Part shown: positions 1-10,546 of the stretch, piece by piece
How the letters are laid out: every line of letters begins with the position of its first letter
Position numbering within the stretch: position 1 is the first letter of the stretch
Origin: Spirochaetota bacterium
Lineage (GTDB): Bacteria; Spirochaetota; UBA4802; JAKQUI01
Direction: 5' to 3'
DNA length: 64,000 bases
Assembly (NCBI GenBank): GCA_029562645.1
Contig: JAKQUI010000062.1
Location: forward strand, 104,001-168,000
The notes under the pieces: generated by a model
What the model saw: the letters and a program-made list of their open reading frames with translations, nothing else
What the model was told of the DNA's origin: nothing
Database searches by the model: none
Position numbers and translations under genes: made by a program

Positions 1-2
1 CC

Positions 3-290
3 GCGGTGCGCGACGGCGAGCCGGCCATGCTCACGTCGGTTCCGGGCGTGGGCAAGGCGAAAGCGGAGAAGCTCATCTTCGAGCTGCGCCGCAAGCTTGC
101 GCGCCTTGAGTCCTTTTCCCGCGAACCCGCGCGCACGCCGACCGTAAGCGCCGACGCGCTCGACGCGCTTGTCTCGCTGGGCATCGATTCGAGCGCCGCC
201 GCGAAACTCGTCGAGGGGATCGTCCGGGAAAAACCCGACATTTCTCTCGAAGATGTTATCAAGTCGGCCCTTCGAAAGCCCCCGGCCTGA
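3..290 (+). CDS. ruvA: Holliday junction branch-migration protein RuvA, C-terminal part (5' end outside window)
   Basis: This is the downstream part of RuvA, which binds the four-way Holliday junction and loads the RuvB motor during recombinational repair. The reading frame is open to the left edge, so the N-terminal OB-fold and first helix-hairpin-helix are missing only because the window begins here. The visible part starts with a helix-hairpin-helix (LTSVPGVGKAKAEKLIFEL), the DNA-backbone-binding motif of domain II. An acidic/proline linker follows, then a small three-helix domain III (DALDALVSLGI...AAKLVEGI) that contacts RuvB. The stop is TGA at 288-290. An AT-rich stretch with a T-run follows and could hold the transcript end. 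No ruvB or ruvC is seen next to it. Confidence 0.9.
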   Translation, partial: AVRDGEPAMLTSVPGVGKAKAEKLIFELRRKLARLESFSREPARTPTVSADALDALVSLGIDSSAAAKLVEGIVREKPDISLEDVIKSALRKPPA

Positions 291-537
291 TTCCTCTTTT
301 TTGCAAAAAATTCCTTGTTTTTTTATTCAGACAATCTTTCATATTAAAAAATAAACTACACGCACTATCGCATTATATAGAGAAGCGACCGTCCGCGAGC
401 GCATGCGTCCGGCACGAACGATGGATGCGGCGCGGGGGGCGCGTGCGGTTCCCTCCGCGGGGCCATGCCGTCCGTGTCCCGCGGCCCGTGAGCGCGCGAT
501 CGCGCCATGGCGGCGTTGCAAATGGGAGGAGCGCCCA

Positions 538-1068
538 ATGAAGATCGAAATAACCATCCTTGGCCTGCTCATGGAGGGAAATCTCTATGGGTACGAAATC
601 AAAAAAAAGATTTTCGAGCGCCTCGAGGACTATGTCGATATCAAGTTCGGCTCCATCTATTACGCAATCAAGAAGGCGCTCGAGCACGAATGGGTCAAGA
701 AGGTCGGGACGGAAAAGGACGGGGGGAACCCGGAGCGGTATATCTATCAGATCCTTCCCGCCGGGCGCAAGTACTTCAAGAAGGCGCTCAAGCAGTACTA
801 CGAGCAGTGCCTCATTCACTTCGACATCGACATCGTGCTCATGTTCTACAACACCCTCCCGGGCGATCAGCGCGAGCAGTTCATCGAGGACCGGATCGAC
901 ATCATCAAGGAGAAGCTTGCGGAGATCCGCGTGAAGAGCGAGGGCGATTCGCGCGCCGGCGCGGAGGGATCGCAGGAACACCTCTTTTCGTATATCGAGA
1001 ACCACCTCAAGGCCGAGCTCGCCTGGCTCAAGTCGCTCAAGAAGGGCCCCGGGGCCGATGGCGCCTAG
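538..1068 (+). CDS. PadR-family transcriptional regulator
   Basis: A 176-residue PadR-type regulator. PadR proteins are dimeric winged-helix repressors, often of efflux or stress genes. The N-terminal 85 residues carry the family pattern: ILGLLMEGNLYGYEI, then the recognition region FGSIYYAIKKALEHEW and the wing with GGNPERYIYQILPAG. The C-terminal half is helical and charged, as expected for the dimerisation domain. The ATG at 538 is chosen because GGGAGGA lies at 524-530; the upstream in-frame sequence is GC-biased and unlike PadR. A TATATA element lies at 374-379, but I see no good -35 for it. The gene overlaps the 3' end of the convergent cyclic-nucleotide-binding gene by four bases. No target gene is obvious. 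Confidence 0.85.
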   Translation: MKIEITILGLLMEGNLYGYEIKKKIFERLEDYVDIKFGSIYYAIKKALEHEWVKKVGTEKDGGNPERYIYQILPAGRKYFKKALKQYYEQCLIHFDIDIVLMFYNTLPGDQREQFIEDRIDIIKEKLAEIRVKSEGDSRAGAEGSQEHLFSYIENHLKAELAWLKSLKKGPGADGA

Positions 1069-2129
1069 AAGCCGTCCACGAGGTCCTGGAGGAAGTCCGC
1101 CTTCTTCGATTCGTATAACGCCGTTACGTCGCGCTTGAGCGCGAGCAGGTCGTTGTAGATGCGGTTGTAGTCCAGCGGCGCCTTTTCGCTCTTCCCCGCC
1201 TCGCTGTCGATCTGGCGCTCCAGGATCATGGCGTTCACGCTGGCGATCTTGTCGATGTTGTGGCGGTGCTTCTTCGCCAGCGACGCGGCGATGTCCGAAA
1301 GCAACCGCCCGTCCGTCGCCGAGATCTCCTTGAGGTCCTGCTTCCTGATGCGGGATATGACCACGCCGCTTTTCGCCTTCATGGTCGCCGTGCGCGCGAG
1401 TCCCAAGAGCAGCGCGATCTCGCCGAACACCGATCCCGGCTCGCCGATGGAGGCGACGCGGTTCCCCTGCACGTATACGTCCACCGTGCCCGACTTGAGG
1501 ATGAACATGTCGTCGCCGGGCGTTCCCTCCTCGCAGATGAGCGCGTCCTTGGGGTATTCGATGTAGCGCTCCTCGAGCGACACGTTCGGCGCGACCACCG
1601 TCTGCTCGACCGCGCGCCCAAACGCCTCGCCGCGCTTGTAGGTGAGGCTCGTTTCGTGCGCGACGATCACGTCCCGCAGCGCCGGCAGGCGGCGCTTGTC
1701 GAAATCGGCGCGGAGCCGCTCGATGATCCGGTAGAACTCCACCGCGCACTCGCGCGCCTTTTTCGCCTTGCCGTCGATCGCCGCAAGGTTTTTGTTGATG
1801 ATGTCGTTGGTGAGGTGCACCTGCTTGGCGATCACCATGCACACGTTGATCGCGAACGAGTAGGACGACAGCGACGCGATGAACTTTTCGGCGCCGATGC
1901 TCTTGAGCCGCGCCCCCTCGTCGGCCACGGCGGTCTCCAGGCGCCCGGTTTCGGTGTCGCACAACGCCGCGAGGATGAGCTCCGACGCGCCCACGATGAG
2001 GTTTCGGCCGCGGAGGGCGTACTTGTCGGCGTCGGAGGCGAAGAAGTACACGCTCCCGTCCTCGAGGAAATACGCCCGGTCGGCGCGCCCTCCCTGCGCG
2101 TATAGCTGGATGAATTTCGTGTCGCTCAT
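1065..2129 (-). CDS. Cyclic-nucleotide-binding (CAP_ED) domain protein
   Basis: A 354-residue soluble protein with a cyclic-nucleotide-binding domain at about residues 185-300. The phosphate-binding cassette is well formed (GEPGSVFGEIALL followed by ARTATMKA), so cAMP or cGMP binding is plausible. No helix-turn-helix follows, so it is not a CRP-type transcription factor. The N-terminal 180 residues and the coiled-coil-like C-terminal tail match nothing I recognise. The N-terminal half ends with alternating charged helices that may mediate partner binding. It is the last gene of a leftward four-gene set (YkgJ-type, MoaD-like, CheY-like, this) with gaps of 9, 36 and 34 bases. Pairing a stand-alone receiver with a cyclic-nucleotide sensor suggests a signalling unit, but the output is unknown. 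Confidence 0.8.
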   Translation of the reverse strand: MSDTKFIQLYAQGGRADRAYFLEDGSVYFFASDADKYALRGRNLIVGASELILAALCDTETGRLETAVADEGARLKSIGAEKFIASLSSYSFAINVCMVIAKQVHLTNDIINKNLAAIDGKAKKARECAVEFYRIIERLRADFDKRRLPALRDVIVAHETSLTYKRGEAFGRAVEQTVVAPNVSLEERYIEYPKDALICEEGTPGDDMFILKSGTVDVYVQGNRVASIGEPGSVFGEIALLLGLARTATMKAKSGVVISRIRKQDLKEISATDGRLLSDIAASLAKKHRHNIDKIASVNAMILERQIDSEAGKSEKAPLDYNRIYNDLLALKRDVTALYESKKADFLQDLVDGF

Positions 2130-2163
2130 GATGGGGTGCCGGATGTGCCGCGCGCGGACGTCC

Positions 2164-2520
2164 TCACAGCATCTTGTTGATGGCGCCGATGAGATCGCTC
2201 TTCTCGAAGGGCTTGGTGAGGAAGGCGCGCGCGCGGATCCCCTCCTCGTTGAGGCGCAGCGTTTTTTCGCTGAGCGCGGAGACGACCACGATGCGCGCGT
2301 CCGGGTCGATGTCGGTGATCTCGGAGACCGCCTTGAGGCCGTCCTTGCCCCACATGGTGATGTCCATGGTGACGAAATCGGGCTTCATGGTCTTGTACAT
2401 CTCGAGCGCGTCGAAGCCGTTTTCGGCCTCGGCCACCACGTCGTGCCCGGCCTCCTCGAGGGTTTCCTTGATGATACGCCGCATGAATTTGGAGTCGTCG
2501 ACAATCATTCCGCGCGCCAT
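2164..2520 (-). CDS. Stand-alone CheY-like response regulator receiver
   Basis: A 118-residue single-domain receiver. The acidic pair is in IVDDSKFMRR, the phosphoacceptor Asp in FVTMDITMWGKDG, the switch Ser in VVVSA, and the invariant Lys in FLTKPF. It therefore keeps all residues needed for phosphotransfer and has no output domain. One oddity is Trp at the position after the Met of the D-x-x-M-P motif, where Pro is the rule. The ATG has a good upstream GAGGAG. It sits between the MoaD-like and cyclic-nucleotide-binding genes and is probably cotranscribed with both. Single-domain receivers act by binding partners such as motors, kinases or anti-sigma systems; the cyclic-nucleotide protein is the nearest candidate. 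Confidence 0.9.
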   Translation of the reverse strand: MARGMIVDDSKFMRRIIKETLEEAGHDVVAEAENGFDALEMYKTMKPDFVTMDITMWGKDGLKAVSEITDIDPDARIVVVSALSEKTLRLNEEGIRARAFLTKPFEKSDLIGAINKML

Positions 2521-2556
2521 GGTCCGCTCCTCTCTATGCGCCCCCCGCGGGGCGTG

Positions 2557-2814
2557 CTAGCCGCCCGCGCTGGGCTTTAGGCATGCAATCTCGCATTCCT
2601 CGCGGATGCTCTTCCATAAGCCTACCCGCGCGCCGTTGATGAAATACGCGTTTCCCGACATTTTCTTCATGCCCAGGGACTTCAGGATGCGCCGAAGCCG
2701 GGTGCCGCGCGCGACGGTGAGGCCGATTCCGGTGGCGGGATCATACCCGGTGAGCGCCAGGTCCTTGTCGATGCCTGAGTACAACTTGACCGTCACGGAA
2801 AGCAGATTCGCCAT
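2557..2814 (-). CDS. MoaD/ThiS-like ubiquitin-fold sulfur-carrier-type protein
   Basis: An 85-residue protein whose size, beta-grasp-like pattern (VTVKLYSGIDKDL at the start, NAYFINGARVGL in the middle) and C-terminal Gly-Gly suggest the MoaD/ThiS sulfur-carrier fold. In those proteins the terminal Gly is adenylated and thiocarboxylated by a MoeB/ThiF-type enzyme. No such activating enzyme, moaE or thiazole-synthase gene is nearby, so the pathway is unknown. The gene lies nine bases after the YkgJ-type gene and before a CheY-like gene. The terminal GG is the strongest clue, and the family assignment is moderately secure. An alternative is a small TGS/ubiquitin-like regulatory domain without sulfur chemistry. 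Confidence 0.6.
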   Translation of the reverse strand: MANLLSVTVKLYSGIDKDLALTGYDPATGIGLTVARGTRLRRILKSLGMKKMSGNAYFINGARVGLWKSIREECEIACLKPSAGG

Positions 2815-2823
2815 GCGCGCCGC

Positions 2824-3186
2824 CTAGTCGGGATCGTTGTAACCGCACCCATCGTACGGGCTCAAGGGGCCGGTGCGATCGAGGTGCTCCACGCTCTCGT
2901 AATACGGGAAGTCCCGGCACATTCGGGGCCGTATTTCGTAAATGGCGCAGGCGGGAAGCCCGTCCGCTCCATGCGTGAAATGGCGGCACCGATAGTGATA
3001 GGGGAGATCCTCGCTCCCGTGCTCAAATTTAAATTCGAGCATGGGATAAATCAAATATATTTCCGAAAATCCCGGATCGATCGATTTCGATTTCCGCCAG
3101 AACTCGTAGGCGTTGTGCAGCATCTCGGGGGACACGTCCAGCCGTACGTCCTGGCAGCACAACCCTCGCCGCTTGCACCTCCCCAT
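2824..3186 (-). CDS. YkgJ-family cysteine-cluster protein
   Basis: A small protein of the YkgJ/UPF0153 zinc- or iron-chelating family. The pattern is MGRCKRRGLCCQDV near the start, then a central C-R-H-F block (YRCRHF), ACAIYEIRPRMCRDFPYYE, and a last Cys near the C-terminus (DGCGY). The family is thought to bind a metal or cluster; its reaction is unsettled. The ATG at 3186 gives about 120 residues beginning just before the first Cys. An ATG at 3249 would add 21 residues, but that extension runs through a perfect inverted repeat (3211-3231) that looks like intergenic DNA, so I prefer 3186. It is the first gene of the leftward set and is divergent from guaB. Confidence 0.7.
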   Translation of the reverse strand: MGRCKRRGLCCQDVRLDVSPEMLHNAYEFWRKSKSIDPGFSEIYLIYPMLEFKFEHGSEDLPYHYRCRHFTHGADGLPACAIYEIRPRMCRDFPYYESVEHLDRTGPLSPYDGCGYNDPD

Positions 3187-3210
3187 TCGAAACCCCGGAT
3201 CATGTTCGGT

Positions 3211-3231
3211 CGGTCCGCGTCGTGCGGACCG
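3211..3231. repeat. Perfect 8-bp inverted repeat between divergent ykgJ-like gene and guaB
   Basis: Arms CGGTCCGC and GCGGACCG are separated by five bases. The repeat lies between two divergent genes, 25 bp upstream of the chosen start of the leftward gene. It could be an operator or an RNA hairpin. No T-run follows, so a terminator is unlikely. Confidence 0.5.
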
Positions 3232-3420
3232 ATAGCATTGTAGCCGCATGGCGCGGGGGTGCAAGAAAAATTTCCCCGCCGCAACAAAATAGTAAACCGA
3301 CCGACGGACGGCCGGCATGGGTTCGGATGCGTATATTTCGAGCATGATTCCCGAATTATTTCCTTTACAAATGTCCGCCCCCGGCGCTTCAGTGCATTCA
3401 TTCGCAACGGGAGCGCCATC

Positions 3421-4917
3421 ATGAAGAAACTGGACGGTTTTTCGGCCGACGAGCTGTTCGCCACATCGACCGGTCTCGCGTACAACGATTTCATCATCCT
3501 GCCGGGATACATCGATTTCGCGCCCGAGGACGTCATCCTCGAGTCGAACCTCACGCGGTCCATTCGCTTAAAAACGCCGATGGTATCCAGTCCCATGGAC
3601 ACCGTCACGGAGTCGCGCATGGCCATCGGCCTGGCGCTGTTGGGCGGGATGGGATTCATACACTACAACAACACCGCCGAGGAGCAGGCCGCCGAGGTGA
3701 AGAAGGTGAAGCGCTACGAGAACGGGTTTATCGCCGACCCGATCGTCCTCTCGCCCGACCACACCATCAACGACGTCATCGCCATCAAGGAGCGGTTCGG
3801 TTTTTCGGGGATCCCCATCACCGAGGACGGCCGCCCCAACTCGCGGCTCGTGGGGATCGTGACCAACCGGGATTTCGATTTCGAGCCCAATCACACGCGG
3901 CGGCTGGGCGACGTGATGACCCGCGAGGTGATCACCGCGCGTCACGGCGTCTCGCTGCTGGAGGCGAACGACATCCTGAAAAAATCGAAGAAGGGGAAGC
4001 TGCCGATCGTCGACGAGGCGGGCCGCCTCGTCTCGCTGGTGTGCCGCAACGACCTGGTGACCAATCGCGAATATCCGCTCGCCTCGAAGGACGAGAAGAA
4101 ACAGCTCATGGTGGGCGCGGCCATATCGACCAAGGACGACTCGAAGGAGCGCCTCGATCTCCTGGTGGATGCCGGCGTGAACGCCGTGATCATCGACTCG
4201 GCGCAGGGCAATTCCATCTATCAGATCGAGATGATCACGTACATCAAGAAGCGCCATCCCGGTCTCGATGTGATCGGCGGCAACGTGGTGACCGAGGAGC
4301 AGTGCGAGAGCCTCGTCCGCGCGGGCGTCGACGCCCTGCGCATCGGCATGGGGCCCGGCTCCATCTGCACCACGCAGACCACCATGGCCGTGGGGCGCGC
4401 GCAGGCGACGGCGGTCTTCCGCTGCGCCCGGTTTGCACGGCAGCACGGCAATCCCGTGATCGCCGACGGCGGGATCGCCAACATAGGCCATATCGCCAAG
4501 GCGCTCGCCATCGGGGCCTCGGCCACCATGATGGGGTCCATGTTCGCCGGCACCGACGAGGCGCCGGGCGAGTACTTCTACGAAAACGGGAAGCGGCTCA
4601 AGAAATACCGCGGCATGGCCTCGCTCGAGGCGCTCGAGAAGGGCGGCTCCAAGCGGTACTTTTCGGAGGAGTCGAAGATCAAGGTGGCGCAGGGCGTCTC
4701 CGGCGCGGTGCTCGACAAGGGATCGCTTTTCGACTATATGCCCTATCTCATCCAGGGGCTCAAGCACTCCTTCCAGGATATGGGCACGCGCGATGTGACG
4801 CGCCTCCACGAGATGCTCTACGGCAATGAGCTTCGATTCGAGCTGCGCTCTCCCTCCGCGCAGATCGAGGGCGGGGTGCACGACATGTATTCCTATCAGG
4901 CGCCCAAGTACATGTAG
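3421..4917 (+). CDS. guaB: Inosine-5'-monophosphate dehydrogenase (eukaryote-like subtype)
   Basis: A 498-residue IMP dehydrogenase, which oxidises IMP to XMP with NAD+, the committed step of GMP synthesis. The (beta/alpha)8 barrel starts with [17 protein letters not shown] two-CBS regulatory insert lies at about residues 105-215. The catalytic Cys is residue 316 in [10 protein letters not shown], and the phosphate-binding [11 protein letters not shown] follows. The flap carries the Arg-Tyr base pair ([16 protein letters not shown]). The C-terminus reads [14 protein letters not shown], very like animal and fungal IMPDH, so this is the eukaryote-like subtype rather than the enterobacterial one. 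The ATG at 3421 is chosen for the GGGAG at 3409-3413 and because family proteins begin close to this point. It appears monocistronic. Confidence 0.95.
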   Translation: MKKLDGFSADELFATSTGLAYNDFIILPGYIDFAPEDVILESNLTRSIRLKTPMVSSPMDTVTESRMAIGLALLGGMGFIHYNNTAEEQAAEVKKVKRYENGFIADPIVLSPDHTINDVIAIKERFGFSGIPITEDGRPNSRLVGIVTNRDFDFEPNHTRRLGDVMTREVITARHGVSLLEANDILKKSKKGKLPIVDEAGRLVSLVCRNDLVTNREYPLASKDEKKQLMVGAAISTKDDSKERLDLLVDAGVNAVIIDSAQGNSIYQIEMITYIKKRHPGLDVIGGNVVTEEQCESLVRAGVDALRIGMGPGSICTTQTTMAVGRAQATAVFRCARFARQHGNPVIADGGIANIGHIAKALAIGASATMMGSMFAGTDEAPGEYFYENGKRLKKYRGMASLEALEKGGSKRYFSEESKIKVAQGVSGAVLDKGSLFDYMPYLIQGLKHSFQDMGTRDVTRLHEMLYGNELRFELRSPSAQIEGGVHDMYSYQAPKYM

Positions 4918-5094
4918 CCAACGGATGGGGCGGCCCTGAGTCGCCTCACCTGTTTCCAGACCCCTTCGCGTCGTGCAATCAATTCCTTTCGCAGCATGCA
5001 ATCGGTTTCGGATCGTGTCGGGTTCCCGCACGCGTCCGTCCGCTCGGCGCGTCTTCGCACAGGTCGCTCATCGACGATGCGGGGAAAATAATCA

Positions 5095-5123
5095 TTGACG
5101 AGCGCATGTCGAGTGCGTATGAT
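5095..5123 (+). promoter_or_regulatory. Sigma-70-type promoter for the DUF3592 gene
   Basis: TTGACG at 5095-5100 and TATGAT at 5118-5123 with a 17-base spacer, ending 33 bases before the next start codon, which has GGAGGG at 5145-5150. This is one of the clearest housekeeping promoters in the window. Confidence 0.75.
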
Positions 5124-5156
5124 TATTCGTACATATACTGATTTGGAGGGTGAAGT

Positions 5157-5657
5157 ATGGCATATAAAATCGTGGCGTTCTGGGGGGTCATCGTTATTCT
5201 GATCGGCGTTGGGTTGTTCGGCCTGGGCATCGCCTATCAGCTTTCCAAGATGGATCTGGAGCGCAATGGGGAAATTGTCCCCGGGAAAATTACCGATATC
5301 GTCTCCAATCCGCCGTACCGCTCGCCCATTGTTACCTTTAAAAAGAAAGACGGGCGCCAGGTCGTTTTTAAAAGCGAACTTGACGTCAATGTTCGATGGT
5401 TCAAATACATCAAGGGACAGACCGTCGAGGTCATCTACCACACATCGACGCCCCCGTCGTATTCGCGGCTCTATTACGGGAAAAACCCGAACCAGACGTA
5501 CATGATCAACGGTTTCTGGGAGAAGAACACGGGGCAGCTCACCCTGTGGGCGTTCGGTATCATCGCGATGGTTGGCGGATACATCATGAAGCGGATCTTC
5601 TCGAAAAAGGCCGCCGCATTCGCCCAGCGGATGGGACCGCTCGGCATGTCGTCGTAG
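5157..5657 (+). CDS. DUF3592-type membrane protein
   Basis: A 166-residue inner-membrane protein. A hydrophobic helix at about residues 7-29 is followed by a beta-rich region (residues 35-110: GEIVPGKITDIV, SPIVTFKKKDGRQVVFKSE, YIKGQTVEVIYHTSTPPSYSRLYYG). A second helix at about 128-146 is followed by a short basic tail. The layout, including the Gly-x-x-V-x-V-x-Y motif, matches DUF3592 proteins, whose function is unknown. The ATG is supported by GGAGGG 6 bases upstream and a strong promoter. It stands alone. The next gene also encodes a small protein with an N-terminal membrane anchor, but it is 180 bases away with its own ribosome binding site. Confidence 0.75.
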   Translation: MAYKIVAFWGVIVILIGVGLFGLGIAYQLSKMDLERNGEIVPGKITDIVSNPPYRSPIVTFKKKDGRQVVFKSELDVNVRWFKYIKGQTVEVIYHTSTPPSYSRLYYGKNPNQTYMINGFWEKNTGQLTLWAFGIIAMVGGYIMKRIFSKKAAAFAQRMGPLGMSS

Positions 5658-5837
5658 CGTCGATATGCGCGTCGGCGACCGGGGCGCATGATGAAGGCAG
5701 CGCGGAGGAACCGGGTCCCGTGACGGCCGTCTCTGAGGCGGTCGGCGCGGGGTGCGACGCCGGTGCGGCGTGCGTCACGGACGGTGCGCGAGCGCGTTCC
5801 GTCCGCGGCGAATACAATACCACTATGGGAGGAAACG

Positions 5838-6503
5838 ATGGAAAAATCACTTCTGAGTCTCGTCGCGATTGTCGTGGTCGTTATCGTGTTTCTGATTATG
5901 AGAAAGCGGGGTGGCGGAAACGTCGCCGCCGCGCTGGCGGGAAATTTCTCGCAGCAATTTTGCACAATGACCGGGCTCACCGCGAACGCCAATGATTTCT
6001 CGGGATCGTACCGGGGATATGATTTCGTCGTGAAATCCGAAACCGGGACCGATTACGCCGGTGCGATACAGCGCCAGGGCTGGAAGATGTATCCGCGGCT
6101 CACGGTGACCCTGCGCGCAGCCGGATCGTCGTTTCCGCTGACGGTGCTGCGCGAGGAGCATAACGTGCTCGTGGACACCAATCAGAAAATCAATGATCTC
6201 ATTTCCGGCGGCGGGGTTTCGTTGCCGGCCGGGATCCCGGCGCTCAAGGGGAAGCTGCCCCGCGTGAACGGCGTGTATTCCGCCGATCAGGCCTTTGCGG
6301 CGAAGATCGTGTCCGACCCGGAACTGTCGAAGCTGCTGGCCAACTGGTTCTATCCCAATATCACCATGAACGGGGATGTCGTCGAGCTCAAGCTGGACCA
6401 CGAGCACGCGCAAAACAAATTCAGGGAGCGGATGGCGTCCCCGGGGTACTGGGTGGAGGCCATGAACATCTGCGCGAGGATCGCGGACATCGCGAAGGCG
6501 TGA
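5838..6503 (+). CDS. Hypothetical protein with an N-terminal membrane anchor
   Basis: A 221-residue protein I do not recognise. One N-terminal membrane helix (residues 4-20, LLSLVAIVVVVIVFLIM) is followed by the basic stop-transfer RKR and then a soluble domain. That domain has a strongly alternating beta pattern in its first half and a helix-rich C-terminal end (HEHAQNKFRERM...MNICARIADIAKA). The start is fixed by GGGAGGA at 5827-5833. A TACAAT element at 5813-5818 could be a -10, but no good -35 is visible. The topology suggests a periplasm-facing or cytoplasmic membrane-tethered domain. No enzymatic motif is seen. Confidence 0.7.
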   Translation: MEKSLLSLVAIVVVVIVFLIMRKRGGGNVAAALAGNFSQQFCTMTGLTANANDFSGSYRGYDFVVKSETGTDYAGAIQRQGWKMYPRLTVTLRAAGSSFPLTVLREEHNVLVDTNQKINDLISGGGVSLPAGIPALKGKLPRVNGVYSADQAFAAKIVSDPELSKLLANWFYPNITMNGDVVELKLDHEHAQNKFRERMASPGYWVEAMNICARIADIAKA

Positions 6504-6785
6504 CGTCCGTGGCGCGCCGGGCGTGATTGCTGCGGTTCCGGCCGCCATCGAGGCGTCCGGGGCCGCATCCCGTCGCAATTCGAATGCCCTCAACGGGGAT
6601 GATTCGGCGCGCCGGCGCCGGTGCGGCAGGCGCAGCGGCGGTTGTCTGGCGCGCGCCATTGTCGCGAAACGGGCGCATGCTGCGGCATCAGGTATTTTGA
6701 ACTGATCGCGACCGACCGCATCGCGCCAACGAGGAATGCGTCGCGACGCTCTTTCGCGGCGGATCATACCAAAAAACAAAAAAAA
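6504..6785. other. Non-coding stretch upstream of perR
   Basis: About 280 GC-rich bases that turn AT-rich (A-tracts from about 6768) as the perR promoter is approached. No convincing gene, RNA or repeat is seen in the GC-rich part. Confidence 0.4.
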
Positions 6786-6826
6786 TTGACGAACGCGCAT
6801 TTAAGTAGTAATAATAATTATTATTA
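6786..6826 (+). promoter_or_regulatory. perR promoter with 18-bp palindromic PerR/Fur-type operator
   Basis: TTGACG at 6786-6791 is a -35 candidate. At 6809-6826 lies a perfect 18-bp palindrome, TAATAATAATTATTATTA, 22 bases before the perR start. It is AT-only in an otherwise GC-rich region and has the shape of PerR/Fur boxes (inverted ATAAT-like half sites). It occupies the place where the -10 should be (17-base spacing reaches 6809), so binding would block RNA polymerase. Autoregulation of perR, and possibly control of katG, is the natural reading. Confidence 0.7.
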
Positions 6827-6848
6827 ATAACGATTCCGTGGGTGCCCC

Positions 6849-9636
<2,788 letters not shown>

Positions 9637-9644
9637 CGGGAATG

Positions 9645-9693
9645 AACGCGCATCGCGGCGCGGCCTCCGATGCCGCGTCCCGGTGCGCGCGTT
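9645..9693. terminator. Possible bidirectional hairpin between convergent genes
   Basis: Nested inverted repeats, AACGCGC/GCGCGTT outside and CGCGGC/GCCGCG inside, lie between the end of katG and the end of the convergent kinase-like gene. There is no clear U-tract on either strand, so termination is a guess from position. Confidence 0.35.
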
Positions 9694-10411
9694 ACTTGAT
9701 GAATTTCTTCGCCCGCAGCAGCCCCTCGACCGTCTCGGCGATCTCGGCGTCCGTGAAGCGCGCGATGTTGATGGTCAGATCGTACGAGGCCGGGCTGGTG
9801 GATTCGAACTTCACGTACTGGGTGAGGAAGTCGTGGCGCTCGCGGTCCTTCGTCTCGACCAGCCGCTCGGCCTCGAGCTTGTCCTTGATGCCGCGGACCT
9901 CCATAATCTTGTGGATGCGGTAGCTTAAGGGGGCGACGAACTGCAGGTGCAGGCCGTATTTGAGGTCGCGCGTGATAACGACGCCCGCGCGGCCGACCAC
10001 GATGGCCCGCCCGTGGATGGAGATGCCGCGGATGGTGCGCACCAGCTTCTTGTACACGGTCACCTGCGGGGGATAGTCGGTCATCATGGTGCGCAACAGC
10101 TCGTTCATCTCCTCGCGCTTCTTGGTGTCGATGGTCTCGATGAGCGTTTCGGAGACGCCCGTGTTCTCGACGATCTTGTTGATGAGGCCCTTGTCGTAGG
10201 CCTGCCAGGCGTCGGAGCCCTCGGCGCGGTTGAGACGCTCGGCGATCGCGGCGGCGATCGGCGTCGCCATGCAGCCGTATTCGCGCGATATGGTCACGAA
10301 GGGGCGCGTCTCCTCGGGCTTTTCGATGAGGACGTTCTTGGAACTCTCCCACGTCTTCACCTGCTTTTGGATCATCTTTTCGAGGGTGGTTTCTCTAACG
10401 TAGCTGCTCAT
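9692..10411 (-). CDS. Cytidylate-kinase-like family protein
   Basis: A 239-residue P-loop-like protein of the family annotated as cytidylate kinase-like. It has a 40-residue N-terminal extension, then the family opening VTISREYGCMATPIAAAIAERL, the YDKGLINKIVENTGVSE helix and IVVGRAGVVITRDL. The Arg-rich lid region (RIHKIMEVRGIKDKLEAERLVETKDRERHDFL) follows, then the conserved YDLTINIARF close to the C-terminus. The usual GxxGxGKS loop is replaced by SREYGC, as in other members, so true CMP kinase activity is uncertain. The start has GGAG just upstream. It is convergent with katG and separated from the antiporter gene by about 135 bases. Confidence 0.8.
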   Translation of the reverse strand: MSSYVRETTLEKMIQKQVKTWESSKNVLIEKPEETRPFVTISREYGCMATPIAAAIAERLNRAEGSDAWQAYDKGLINKIVENTGVSETLIETIDTKKREEMNELLRTMMTDYPPQVTVYKKLVRTIRGISIHGRAIVVGRAGVVITRDLKYGLHLQFVAPLSYRIHKIMEVRGIKDKLEAERLVETKDRERHDFLTQYVKFESTSPASYDLTINIARFTDAEIAETVEGLLRAKKFIK

Positions 10412-10546
10412 GGTTCAACTCCGCGGTGCATGCTGTCATCATGCTTTTCGCCATGCTATAGGCGCACCCAATTAAATCAATATTTTTCCGCCGGGCGATA
10501 TATTTTATTTTTTATGCCGCCCGATCGCCGTCCCGCAGGTCGACGA

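Noticed and set aside
373..1962. Long minus-strand frame across the PadR and cyclic-nucleotide genes
   Set aside because: It overlaps two recognisable genes, and its product is low-complexity Arg/His/Gly.
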